Assembly: GCF_000002995.4 (NCBI RefSeq)
Contig: NW_025062478.1
Span: 9,683,001 to 9,747,000 of the forward strand
Direction of reading: 5' to 3'
Length of the DNA: 64,000 nucleotides
DNA from: Brugia malayi
Lineage: Eukaryota > Nematoda > Chromadorea > Rhabditida > Onchocercidae
The notes beneath the pieces are model-generated. The model saw only the letters and a list, made by a program, of their open reading frames with translations, was not told the DNA's origin and ran no database searches. Of the stretch, positions 42,691-56,300 are shown piece by piece (position 1 is the stretch's first letter; each line of letters opens with the position of its first letter). The position numbers and the translations under genes were made by a program.

Positions 42691-43374
42691 TATTGGAATA
42701 GTTTACTCCGATTTAACCTCCTTTTTACACTTCAAATCATATCAACCTGAAATGAAAAGAGAAGAAGAAAATATGTAATTGAAATTATAACTTAAAATTA
42801 ATATTATACTTTTATTAAAGTTAAATATAAAAAATGTTTAAATGAAAAATATTATAATATTTTAGTAATATATATATACATATTAATTGTAAAATTCATT
42901 TAAAATGTAATTCTAGGAACACAATAATACAGCAATTTTAATTAAGTATTAGTGCTAACATAACTTTAGTTAATTATTTTATTTATTTAAAATATAATAC
43001 AATAGAAACTGAGAATTGAAAACATTAGTCAATCGAAATGATAAAATTTGATAATGAATGATAAATGATATACTTTTTAAAATTTGAGTAATATATTTCT
43101 GTTTCTGGACGATGATATTGTCATTTACATTTAAACTTGTTTGTTCATTATATATTTTGCATGAAAATTATTTAAGAAATGAAAAAAATAAAAAAAAAAT
43201 TTATGAAAAATTTTGGATAAATTTTTTTAAAAAAAAATTCTTTTCATGCTTGATTTCATGCATTTTAATTGTAGAAAATGGAAATATATTTTATTTTTAT
43301 TAAATATTTAAAAACTTTTTATCATTCACTGCTATTTCAATAACTCATAAATGATTTTAATTAAAAATTAATAT

Positions 43375-43500
43375 GATAATAATAGTGATAATAACAATAA
43401 CATCTAAAAATAGTAATAATAATAAACGATAAAGTAGTAATAACAAAAAATAATAACAACAAAGTAATGATAGTAATAGTAAATAACAATAGTAATAATA
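43375..43500. repeat. (TAA/TAG)n imperfect trinucleotide tract
   Basis: Runs such as gataataatagtgataataa, then agtaataataataaacg and aatagtaataatag, make up an interrupted trinucleotide microsatellite. Confidence 0.8.
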
Positions 43501-45589
43501 GAGCATTTGGCGCTATTTTACTCTACAATTGGCGCATTATGTTATTTAAAATAAAATTTTTTAAAAATGATTGAAAAGATGCAAAACTATATTTTCTATT
43601 ATCTAATTTATAAATAAATAAAATAAAATAAATAATAGATAAAAAAACTAAATAAATAAACCAATTGCATAAATTATTTGACAGTCAAATTTATGTTGCC
43701 CAATGTCAAATGGAAATTATGACTAAACTATTAATATAAATTTTTTTAAAAAAAAAATTAAAAATTTTTTAATTTTATTTTGCAAATGAAAATTTAACAG
43801 AAATTATTTGGACAAAAAGAAAGAAAAAATTCATGCAGTTGATATTTGTTCTAATTTCACCCTAATTTTTGCTAATTTTTATATCATTTTACTTTTAAGT
43901 TTTGCTAATTTTATAGCATTTTATACTGTAACATTTTTTATAGCTAAAAAAATAAATGAAAATAATTTTTTTTTTCAAATGGAAAACAATAATATTTAAA
44001 AAAATAAATTTCTTATCGAATACAAAAGAATAATGTTTAAACAAATTTGTTTGTTGAAATTAACAAAAAATTTTCAAATGTAAGTTTGATAGTATTAAAT
44101 TTATTTGAATTATAATAAAAAATAAATTCGAATTACGAATTATAATTTAAAATAAACTGGTGAGCAATATGTTTGAATTAGCTAATTAAAACTAATAATA
44201 GTTAAATAAAATATGCTTTTATTAGTTAATAATCAAAATGTCATCGTACATTCATAATGTAACGAAATGTTAAAATGTTTTTTTCTTTTTTTGTTACCAC
44301 TTACTATTTCAGTCAATCATTAGTGAAATTTATTGTATGGAAAGGATTAACAATTTAATTTATTTCATTTTATTTTATAAAAGCAAAAAAAAAAAAAAAA
44401 AAAAAAACCAGTTTATAATTCTTTTCATTACGTAAATAATAAAAAGAAAAAGTAAAATTAAAAAAAAAAAAAGAAAAACTTCCAATTCATTCAATTTTTA
44501 ACCAACAATAAGAATTCAAATGATATATAAATGAAAATTTTGACAAAAATCAATCAAACTTATCTGATAGCAATGAAATTAGCTTTAAATATTATTTTTA
44601 ATTTTTATTTTTTACTAATAAATTTTAATTTCTACTAAATAATATCGGTGATTTCAAAAATTTGTCAAAACAATCAGTCAACATTTCATATCTAATTTAC
44701 TTTTGATTTTTTTTTTTTTTTCATTTAACTAATTTTTTTCTTTGATTAAACAAATTTACATTTAGAAAAAAGGAAACAAAAATAAATAAATAAATAAACA
44801 AAATCAAAAAAAAAGAAAAGAAAATTATTTTTAGCAACAGTATTTGAGAGTAAAAATTGAAATCATTTTGAAAATGTGTAAAAGAAGAATGGATGAAATG
44901 TACATAACCTAAATATGGTTCAATAATTTCTATTCATCCATTCATCATTTATGCTAAATTTATTCCATCATTGCCTCATTTACGTAAAATATTCATTTAA
45001 ACTTAGTTTTTATTAATTTTTAAAAAAAGCAAAAAAAAAAAAAAAAACAAAAAAAAAAGCGTCAACAGATGATTAAATTATTAATAAAAAATATTGCAGT
45101 AGTCACAGATAAAAAAAATAGTTTAATTTTATTAATAGTTTTTGCCATGAACTTTGACCTTGCTTTAGAATGTTAACAAAGAAAATAATATCAATGTAAA
45201 ATTAGGAAAGTGAAAAGATTTTTTCATTTCTTTTTCTCCATTTACTTTTTAAAATTTCATATTTTTATTGCACTTTGAAGTAATATGCGATGTGATAACA
45301 GAATTTTGATATCAATATAGTAAAAATTTAAAATAAACAAAAAAGAAAAAATTGAAATTTATTTGTAAATAAATATTTAAATAAGTATTTAATTCTTTTT
45401 TAATTTACGAAGAATTATGAAAAAAAATTCTTTCACATATGTGAAATATTTTTGTTTATTATGCAGTTTTAATGCATCATTCACCATATCAAAATAACAA
45501 ATAATAGAAAGGATAAAATTTTAAAAAAATTTAATTGAAAAAAAATTAAAATTTATAAAACTTTAAAAATTATTAGAAAGTAAAGAGAG

Positions 45590-45830
45590 TGAGGGTTCCT
45601 TCTTCAATTTCATCTCATTTCTGTCCTCGTTTACCTTTTCAAATCATCATCACATAGCTATTATAAATGATGTTAATGCCCTCTTATTACACCTTTACTT
45701 ACCTGTCTAACGCCCATTTTTCATTTTAGCCAATTTTGATGAGAGAGCCAAGTTGAGTAAATGGTTCCAAGGTAAGATGAATTAATCGTTGAGGTACAAT
45801 CGATTAAGTCTTAAGTGCACTTTAACTGAA
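45590..45830. other. Less AT-rich patch with strong splice-like sites on both strands
   Basis: Plus strand: cattttag|ccaattttga... to ggttccaa|ggtaag (about 45731-45772) would encode NFDERAKLSKWFQ. Minus strand: ATG GGC GTT AGA CAG|gtaagt (45716-45702) would be a short first exon MGVRQ. I could not link either to other exons. Confidence 0.25.
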
Positions 45831-46186
45831 ATAAATATTCAATTAGCAATACTTTAAGTAATTTAAAATAATAGCAAAAAGAAAAAGTTTCTTATTTGAA
45901 TAAAATGTAAGTACTTTTATAGTTATAAAAAATAAAAATTTAGCAGAAATATCAAAAAAAATATATAATACGATGATAAGTAGAAAAAAAAAATTGGATT
46001 AAATTTTAAAATTAAAAAATCTTTTTTTTGATTACTCAAAAATATTTTTATTTTAATGCTCAGTTAATTTTTCTTTTTTTTAACATTTGTTTCCTGCATT
46101 TATCTGCTTTATCAATCTTCTTTTGTTGTCGTTCTTTTAATTGCAAATTTTGAATTTGATTAATAAACAAAATTAAATATTATTAA

Positions 46187-46320
46187 GAATGATTAATACT
46201 TTTTGCTAACTGATCAACACTTTTTGAATGATCAATACTTTTTGCTAACTGATCAACACTTTTTGAATGATCAATACTTTTTGCTAACTGATCAACACTT
46301 TTTGAATGATCAATACTTTT
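46187..46320. repeat. 39-bp tandem repeat, about 3.4 copies
   Basis: gaatgat recurs at 46187, 46226, 46265 and 46304 (period 39). Each unit holds two TGATCA palindromes. Because 39 is divisible by three it leaves an open frame repeating LLTDQHFLNDQYF, which has no start context and is not taken as a gene. Confidence 0.9.
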
Positions 46321-47096
46321 GCTTCGAAATACCAAAATTTCTTCCATCGTTCTATTATTCTTTTTTCTTTAATATTTTTTTTTTTTAGGAAATCTAGAAA
46401 AAAAAGTATAAAATTTGAATAATCTTCGAGTAATACATCTGCTGAAATTTTCATAAATTGAGATTATTTAATGGAAAATAGAATAAGATAATTGCAAATT
46501 GTGCGTTGAAATGTATTTAAAACTATTTTTGTTAAAACTAAAATTGGTAATGCTATATAAGAATTGTTTGGAATTATTATTATTAATAATAAAAATGTTA
46601 AAGCTTTACAAGAATTGTTTAGAATTATTTCGAATTATTTAGAATTATTATTCTAGATTATTGAGAATTATTTCCGATTTATTTCGAATTATTTAGAATT
46701 ATTTTAAATTAATTTTTGTTAACCGAATTTATGATTTAATAACATTCTGTAATAACTTATTCTCATTTATATTATTTTGTGCTAATGAAGTAGAAAGCAA
46801 TTAAAGTATTAAAAAATACTATCAACATGTGAGAAAGTTGAAAATGTTTAGTAATAAAGTAAATTATTAAAAGGTGAAAGTTCAACAATATATAAGCATA
46901 ATTTTATTTGTTTGAAAATTTCATTTTTTTTTTTTTCATTTTTGCAGCAGGTTAACTTATTGAATTTATTAAGCTTAATTTTACAATTTTTAACCTATTT
47001 CAAATTGATACATTTTTTTTTATATTAAGTAAATTTTATTCATTGAAGTATAAATTATCATAGAAATACTTAAAATAATAAATTAAGGTAATTTAT

Positions 47097-49483
47097 TTAT
47101 ATCACACAACCACATTCCTCAACTTTGACATTTTTTAATGGAATTAATCGTTGTGTACCATTGTTGTACTGTTCAGCAACCTGAAAAAAAAAAAAGAAAT
47201 TGACAGGTAGTTAGAGTATTATTGTGGCCTAGTAATTAAGTAATCCTCTGTAGCCTAGCATGAGTAAATATTATTTCTTATTAAAAAAGAAATCAATTTG
47301 TTTTGTTGATTTCAATTTAATTATTGAATTCAGTATGATTATTTAATAATACTTACATTAATAGATGCAAATTTAATTGGTACACAACAGACCCATTTAT
47401 CTTTGAACGGATTAAAATGTAAATTTGAAATTTTCATCGCTTGTACCAAGGCATTACGATCATTTGTAGCCGGAATAAGTGTTTGATCACAGATTCCATC
47501 ACAGAAATTCATCAGAAATCTAAATTCAGGAATCACACACAACTCAATCATGTTGAATTCATCAGGAATTTAAATTCAGGAATCATGCATAACTCACTCA
47601 TGATGAATTCATCAGGAATCTAAATTCGGTCCTACATTCATCAGGAATTTAAATTCAATCCTAAAAATTTGTCGCTGAACTAAATTCGAGAATCATACAG
47701 AACTGTCATTGTTGAATTCATCAGGGATGTTGAACAATATAAGCAAAAAATTTTTGAATTAAGCAAAAAAATTTTTTTGAATGAATGAAATAACATTTGA
47801 AACAGTTAATTGCAATTTAAATAATTAATTAAAATTATCTAAAAAAATACCCATTAGGTGTTGTGATATGCTCAAAACCGCTATTTTGAAATTGAAAATA
47901 ACGTGATTTAAGGCAACATTTACGACTTGAGCAATCTTCATCACTCCGGATTTCACGTTTTTGACGTTTTTGACGGAATATTTCTGCTTTTATAAATAAG
48001 ATTGGACGTAACGATTTTGGACATTGATTATTACAGCGTAACTACAAAATAAACATTTTACCAATCATTTTTTTTTACTTTAAAAAAATAATTTTGAAAA
48101 AATTAATTTTACCTTTTTTTTTATTGCTTTTTTTTTAAAAATTTAATTATTTACTGCAAATTCAAATACAACCACTAGTGATCAAAAAAAAAAAAATTTT
48201 TTTTATATATTATAAAATTATTTTATATTAAAAAAAGAAAAAATAAATGAGATAGAAATTACTCGTATTATTATTTCATCTGTTTTATTCATCAACCATT
48301 TTACCATTTGTTTACTCAAATCAAATTCTGAATATTTTAACTTCACTGATTTGATATCGTCGATAAAAATTCGTAAATTTTTTTCACCACCAATATTTAG
48401 ATTAATTATTGCCATAATAAAATGAAGCTTCATTTTTGATCCATGAAGAATTGATAAGAGTGATTTGAATTGAAACTGATAGCAAAATACGTTGATACCA
48501 GAGCATATCAAATTTAAAAAAAAAAGGAAAAGAAATCATTTCATCCTTGTAAATTTAATTACAAATTTTAATCATAAATAAAAATTTTCTACCAAACCAA
48601 AAAAAGATCAAAATAAATTCCAGTAATTCGATAAAATATCAAAAAGTTTTCGATCAAAATAATTTTTAAGTATTATATATATATTTCGAATATTTTTGTT
48701 GTAGTAATTTTTTCTAGCAATATTTGATTAAAAATTTTTGCATAATTTTATTCAAACATATTGATCGGTTGAAAAATTTTCTACCTTTAACACCTCTAAT
48801 CATTGATCGATACCTGATAAGACCATCAATGCTATCATTCGTTTCAATTACAACATTTTGTAGCGTTGAATTCAAATTATCATTATCAGTTGATAAATGA
48901 TTTAACTGATAAACGATTAAAAAAAAGTTTGCAAAAATAATTACTTTATTTGATTTTTTTTAAAAAAAAAAAAGTGAAAAAACCATTATACAAAATAATT
49001 TATAGAAGAAATTTAAAAAATACAAAAAACCAAATTTTCAACCTAAAATAGATTAATCAATTCATTCTTCTTCTATTTATATCTAATTAATATTATTTCT
49101 AAAATAAAATTAATAAAAATAAATGATAAATAATAAAGAAAAGATTGCTTTAAAAGATTACTTTTATTTGATTTAAAAAAAAAAAAAAAAGTAAAAAAAC
49201 CATTGTACAAAATAATTTATAAAATAATCAAATTTTCAATTTAAAATAAATTAATCCTTTCTTCATTCTATATATTCAATTAATTAATTTCTAAAATAAA
49301 AAATAATAAAATTATTACCTTAATCGATTCAATTAAACGTTGCTTATAATTTTCAAGCAGAAAATCTTCATATTCCCATATTGTTAGCATATTTGTTGCT
49401 AATATCATCGTTGTATCATTTAAATTTATAACATTTACAACCAATGTTATTTTATAAAATAAACAAAAATAAATCAAAAACAT
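47097..49483 (-). CDS. TGF-beta superfamily ligand 1 (activin/TGF-beta-like, nine-cysteine)
   Basis: Six exons in transcript order: 49483-49319, 48905-48792, 48475-48263, 48041-47851, 47519-47357, 47180-47097; 309 aa. Residues 1-20 form a signal peptide. The prodomain runs to RQKR at 187-190, with a second basic site just after (QKR), and contains the LAP-like stretch SEFDLSKQMVKWL. The mature domain starts about 191-194: C201, C206-C207, FCDGIC, a CC pair (WVCCVPIKF), and the terminal ECGCVI. That is the nine-cysteine cystine-knot plan. Family role: secreted dimeric ligand for Ser/Thr kinase receptors. The exon 2 donor (ggt|gttaaa) is chosen only because exon 3 needs phase 0, so that junction is uncertain. 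The intron before exon 5 carries duplications of the acceptor region. Confidence 0.87.
47505..47740 (-). repeat. Degenerate copies of the exon 5 acceptor region of TGF-beta ligand 1
   Basis: gaattcatcaggaat(c/t)taaattc recurs at about 47511, 47561, 47611, 47640 and 47720 (first spacings 50 bp). The first is the real exon start: on the minus strand, gaatttag|atttctgatgaattt. The other copies keep the ttaaattc-type acceptor context and the first exon bases with changes. Confidence 0.8.
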
Positions 49484-50347
49484 TTTTTTTTTTTTTTTTT
49501 TTTAAATTATTTTTGCTGCCTTTTTACAATGATATTTGTTATTCATTTTTGCTTCATTTTATCTGTTAAATAATAATATCATTTGACATTTTTTATTCTT
49601 TTTAACAAATAAATTAAAATGCTACAAAAATGTATTTTTATTTTTATTTTTTGTAAATTTGCTTTTCTTTTTCTTTTTTTTTTTTAAGATTGTAAATGAC
49701 TTTTCGTATTTTTCTTTGATGAAAATTATTTTAAAATTAAAATAAAGAAATGTGAAAAGAAAGAATTCCTTTTTGTTTTTTTTTTTTTAATATAAACTTT
49801 TTAAAAAGTTTTAGTATTTTATTATTTTTTTAGAAAAAAACTACAAACATTAATTTTGACATATATGTGAAATTCATAGTTATAATTTTTTTTTTTTGTG
49901 TGTGTTTTGATAATTTTAAGGTATAATAAATTATTAGAAATAATTTAAATAAGCTTAAAGCCATGATTACTGATTAGAAATGAAATTAAAAGAAAAAAAA
50001 ATTGAAAAAATTTTGAAAAAGTATAATTTACGTAAAATTTTAAAAATTAATTTAAGTTTTGTTTTATTGTTTTGAGTGAAATTAATTTTAGAAAAATTTT
50101 TAATTTATAATAATTCATGCAAAAAAAGATTGCATATACTTTAAATTTTTCATAAAATTTACTAATAATTTTATTTCCATGGAATTTTTGCCTTTTAACA
50201 ATTTATTTGTTATCTTATTTCATTTCTTTGTTTATTTGTTTAACAATTAATTATTTATTGTGGTAGCTATACAATTAAACAATAAATAAAAAAAAGTGAT
50301 ATAGAAATAAATAAAACGATCAAACAAACAATTATAATTGTGTTTAC
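49484..50347. other. Spacer between SPE-42-like gene and TGF-beta ligand 1
   Basis: About 860 bases of A/T-rich DNA with no coding signal: the SPE-42-like 3' flank and ligand 1 promoter region. It has a poly-T run at 49482-49502 and AATAAA hexamers near 50279 and 50308. Confidence 0.5.
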
Positions 50348-53300
50348 TCATTTAGAAGGTGAAGAAGCTTCGGACATTTCAACTTTTGGCACATCCAATG
50401 GATTATACGTCGTCTTTGTTGACGTAACTTCGCCTTTTTTTGCCTGAAATTTTATAATTTTATAGAATTTAATGAAATTAAATCTTTTTGTCCATTTATT
50501 TTTACTTTTTAATATTAAATAATGCTAATCATAAATCATTCTTTACCTGTATAATTAATTATTTGTTAGATAATTACAAATATTTCACATAAATTTAAAC
50601 TGTAATTATCATAAATATTAGGCATAAATAGCTTTTAGATATTTAAAAATTTATTCCAATCAATAAAACTTTAAATCAATCAAAATGCTTTAAGTGTAAA
50701 CTAAATTTGCTGCAAATTTATCTTGCAAAAAAAGTTTTATTAATTTCTATCACTAATATTATTATTAATTTGTCTTTAATAATTTGTCTTTTTTTTTTCG
50801 TTTTGAAAAAAAAAATTAAATTTTGAAGAAGTAAATTTATCTCAAATTGCTAACATTTTTTTCAAATATTTTTCATAATTAAATTCTATCGAATAGGATT
50901 AAATTTGCATAAGTTGAAAGATTAAATTAAATTAAAAAATTGAAGGAAATATTTTTTTTTTTTTCAATAATTAATCCTGCTAGTTTTGCTTCTTTTTTTC
51001 TCTTTTTTTTTTTCATATTTTATATTGAAGAATGGTACTAATAAATGTTTATTTTTTTTTTAAATTAAAATTTTAACTTTAAAAAAAAAAAAAGAAAAGT
51101 ATATAAAATAATAACTAACTAAACAAGCATAACATATTTGATAATTTTCTTCATAACATACAGAACAATAAGATGCTGGACAATTTGAGCAATTAATTAA
51201 ATTTCTCTTATAATATTTCACTTCACACATTAAACATATTCCAGTTTTGAATAGAAAATCTAACAATTTTTCCACTATTGTTTCAGCAAATAATTTGCTA
51301 AAATAAAATGTATCGCAAAAGATATTCTTTGATAATTACGTCAAAAAAATTTTTTTACGCTACGTGAAATTCTTTCAGTGTTATATTATTGAAATGTAAT
51401 AAATATTATAATGATTGCAATCTTTAAAGTATTAATTTACGCTAAATACGCTAAATACTATATTAAATATTACGTGTTAACAAAAAAAATAAATAAATAA
51501 ATAAAATAAAATTGTTATTTTTACTTAAAAATTAGCCAATATTTAATTATTTATTAATAATTTCTGATTTTTTAATTTTTTTTTTTTTTTTTTTTTTTAA
51601 GATAAAAAAATTGTTTGTTATGTAATACAATTATAGTTTACCTTTTTCGACGAATTTCTTCACGTTCTAAAATTCTACGTTCCACTTGAAAACGTATTCG
51701 TGCTCGTGCTAACTTTCGACCATTCGTACGTACAAATAACATTTTATTGTAAAGATGTATGACACGTGCTTTATTACGTTTACGAAAAATATTTCCAATT
51801 ACACAAAAAAGTGTAATACGTTTAATCACATAACCAAATATAACCTTAAATTAGTTAAATTATAATAAATTCTCAAAAAAAAAAAAAAAAAAAAAAAGAC
51901 AAAATTAAGAAATCTATGAAATCTGATAAAAAAATTATGAACTTTAAATATTTAGTAATGATTCGATCAGCAGAAACTCTCAAAATGCTTTATAATATCA
52001 GATTTTGAATTTCATTTTATTCCAATGAAATTAGATCATTTCAATTCAGATCATTTTAATTTAATTTTATTGTTTTCAAAAAAAAAAAAAAAATTAAACA
52101 AATTTTAGATTATTCATAAGAAATGTAATGTGATGATTTGACATAATTAAAAAAATTCAAAAAAAAAATTAAAAAATAATTTGGTCATATATATATAAAT
52201 GTTTATAATATTTAAATTTTTAATTTTTTTAAGAATGAAAAATCTTTCATTAACTTTTGCTATAATTATTTAACAATTCATACCTGAAGAAGAAACATTA
52301 TTCCGAGTGGGAAGAGAATATATTTTCCGGCATATAACCAGTTTGGTGATACCGGATTATAAATGCATTCCTCTAGTGAAACCGTCATATTTCTATAACT
52401 GTGATAATCAAATTCGATCATTTCCTTTACTAAATCAGCTATAAATCCGGTACCATCAATCTGAAAAACGAAAATACTATATATTTTCCTGATGAAATTT
52501 ACGGGAATCCGGAATGATCATTGTTGATTACAAGAGAAATATTATCAAACGATTAATTCTATAATCTCATAACAAAAATTATTTTTATTGATGTTTTTTA
52601 CAATTTAATTTAATCTAAATCTAAATTTTTGAACGATTTTTTAAAAGCTACTTGTTAAAGTAATTTTTAATTTAAAAAAATCACTAAATTAAAATTTTTA
52701 AATGAAAGAATACCTTAAAACTAAAAAATTGTTGACTCTCGCTTGTTACATATTTTGATGTATATTTTGAAATCTACAACAAATATTAATTTAATGAAAT
52801 AAAATATTTGAATAAATCTAAAGCAGTTAGAATTGTTCGATTATTTTTATATAGCAAAATAAAATCTTGAAAATTTTTGCACAATTCTTTTTGAATAACA
52901 AAATGAATTTTATTAAATTATAATTTGAAATATGAAAAAAAACAAAAAACATAACTTACATTATAAATAACTCTGTAAAAGACAAAATCAACAAATGCAA
53001 CAAACAAAGCGGTAATAAATAAAAATGTAAATTTTGCAAGTGGTAACCATGAAGCGCGTATTTCTGCTTTTGTTGGAGGACTAAAATTCATTTCAATAAA
53101 ATTTAGTAAATAAAAATTTTTATTTAGTAAAACAAATTTATGCATAATGATAGCATATATTTAATTAAAATATATTAAATTCTAATTATTTGCAAAAATT
53201 TTATTTTATTTTATTTTTTCTTTTTTTTTAAAGAAACTTACGAAATTGGTGTCATCAAATTATTTGCACGCATTTCAGCATTACTTAATGGATGTAAAAA

Positions 53301-56300
53301 TATTTTTCCCTCATTTTTACGTTTACGATCAATATGCCAAAAGTATGACGTCAAATAAACGTTATCAAAATCAATATCATTTAGATAATTATTTATCATT
53401 TTAACAGAATCACGAAATATGGTATAAATCATAACAACAAATAAGCAACCCAAAATTTGTTTCAATGTTATCAATATAATCTGTAAAATAAAGATTTTTT
53501 TTTCTTAAATTTTAATTAACAAATAGTGTTATAATTGTTTTTTTTTTTAAAAAAAAATGTTTTTTAAAAAATTTTCTAAACATAAAATCTTTTGTTTTTA
53601 ATTTTTAATTAACAAATAATATTACAATTTATAATTTTGTTTTTTTAAAAATATTTTAGGCATATGATAATTTAGGCTAAACATGAATGAGCATAATTTT
53701 AGGAGTTTTAATTTTTCAATTTGTTTTAGATATGAAATTTTAATAACGCTCATTTAAACATATATTATTTTATTTACTTTTTTTTTTTAAATTTGAAATA
53801 ATAAATGCTACATGAGTTGATTTTGAAAACAAAATACATGATTAAATTATTAAAAAATTAACTTTTAATAAACGAAAATTTTGAGCAATTCGATATTTCA
53901 CTTCTTTGATCCCATAAATTCGAACATTTCGTGGCTCAACAATTGCTCGATAATGCATCTCAAATTGATTGATTGATTGATTTCATTTATTGATTGAAAT
54001 TTTATATATTCATTATTAATAAAGTATATTAATGAGGAAAAAACAAAAATAAACAAACAAACAAACAAAACTTACATTAACGCGGAGATGATCTAAAATA
54101 TCTTCCGTTAAATTATGCGCATCAGTCAAATCACTATCTAAATTTTTAGTTCGTGATAATACCTGATTAGTCATTTGATCACAAAATGTAATCGCTTCAC
54201 CAACCTTCAATTTATAAATTTTAAAATTGAAAAAAAAAAAAAAAAACGAAATTTTTACTCCAATAAATTAATTTATATTTATGACAATTATATGTAATTT
54301 ATAAATTTTTCCAGCAAAAAAGAAAAAAAAAAACTCTAACTAATTAATCATTTAAATGGAAAAAATTAAATTTATTCAACTTTATTTTGATTTTAAAACA
54401 AACTTTATTAACAACATAAACATGCAATTACTTATAAATTACAGAAAGAAAACAAAAAAAAACCTTTTTTGAAACTTGACAAATTTGAAGTGTATCAAAT
54501 TTATCGCAAATATGTCCTTTAAATAATGGTAAAAACCAAAGAATAGAATAACATTTATTCTAAGAAATATAAAATTGTTTTCAGTATTTGTTTACAAACA
54601 AAATTTTTTTTTTAAATTATTTCATTTTCTATTGTTTACTATGCTTTAATTAATTTGTAAATTATAAATATATTGAAAAAAAAGGAAATATTAACATGAA
54701 TTTTATACAAATTAAATGCTTCCTGTAGCTAATTATATTTCCTATTTATTTATTTACTTATTTATTTATTCTAAATTAAATTACTTTCACTCTCTACCAA
54801 CAATTTTCTCTCCAAAATTATAAAATAAAAGTTATACTTTCATATCACGGAATGTTTCATGACATTTTTTCACACCTTTATCAAATACTTCATTGCATTG
54901 ATAGTGCATACGCATTGATAATAATTTTGATAGCTAATTGAAAGAAGAATTAAAAAAAATTATTAATAAAATAATCAGAGCTGTTAGAGTATATTATGAT
55001 AATTTTATGATAATAATTTTATTATCATTATGTGAACGATCAATTATTTCATTTCATTTTTACATAAATTCATTTATTGTTTAATTTAGTATCATAAATT
55101 ATTTCAATTCATTATTAAATTATTGTTAAATGAATCATTAAAATCTTATAATTTTTATTCAATTTTTTTTTTGTTGTTGTTTAATTTTTTGCTGTAGTAA
55201 AAATAAATTTCACTTTTGATTTAAATTTATTCCATGCTGGTGCAGCTGATTTTTGCATTTTATTTTCTAAATCTTTTTTTGCATCTTCTGGTTCTTTATT
55301 AAGCAACATATCACGTTTGTGTAGAACCTCAAATAAAAACAAAAACAAAATTAATAATAAAAGATTTAAATTAAACACAAATATAATCAATTCTAATAAA
55401 TTAAGTAAATTAATTTATTATTGAAAAAACATATGGATAAATAAATTTTTTTTTTTGGCACTTTCAAATTGTTTGATAACTTTTTCAACAATATTTAATG
55501 TTAATAATGTTGAGAATTTTTTTCCTAATTCTAATGATAATTGCTAACAATTAATGATGATTAGCAAATGATAATAATCATTAATTGATAATAATTAATT
55601 CATTATAAATAAAAAATCTAAAATTCTAATCTAAAATTTGATTTGTCAACGAATAATTTCAAAAATGATAGTAATGAATTGAGAGTGACTTATTCATTAC
55701 AATTCCAAATAAATATTTGATTATTAGTGAGAAAGAGAGAGAGAGAGAGATTAACTTTGTCAAAAAAATTTTTTAAATAAATACTTAAATACTAATAGAA
55801 GAGAGAGAGAGAGAGAAAAGTTAGTGAAGAAAGAGAGAGAGGGACAGAGAGAGTTTTATGCTTTATGCTTTCTAGCATAAATATAAGTCATTGCTTATTA
55901 TTTGTTGCTCATTTTGAGATTATTATTTAATAACAAATTAATTTGATAAAATCATATATTCAATTTTTGAATTCAATTTAAATGAAATTTTATTACTAAA
56001 CCTCAGCAGCATCAATTGTTGTTGCTAATGCTTTGTCTTCATCGCTTAAAGTGAAATCATATTCAATTGGCTCTACCAATGATTTTAGCATTGCTATCAC
56101 TTTACGTCCTTTTGATGCTGATTTACCTGAATTAAAATTCTAAAAAAAAAAAAAAAAATTAAAAGAAAAAAAAACTTTTTTAAAAAAACTGAAATTAAAC
56201 ATTTAAAATATATATTTCAATCTTATTTTTTGAAAATAATTACAATTATTACGAATGATAATTCTAAATAGTTTCATCTATGCTAATCAATCATTTAGAA

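Larger units (their letters stand above)
42507..47096. other. Long intergenic region
   Basis: About 4.6 kb with no full gene. It contains clustered GATA-type motifs just upstream of the Cys-rich peptide gene (42530-42690), an (TAA)n tract at 43375-43500, a less AT-rich patch with splice-like sites at 45590-45830, a 39-bp repeat at 46187-46320, and degenerate gaattattt repeats at 46560-46700. Confidence 0.5.

Noticed and set aside
46203..46388. Repetitive open frame of 61 codons
   Set aside because: A product of the 39-bp tandem repeat with a non-ATG start.
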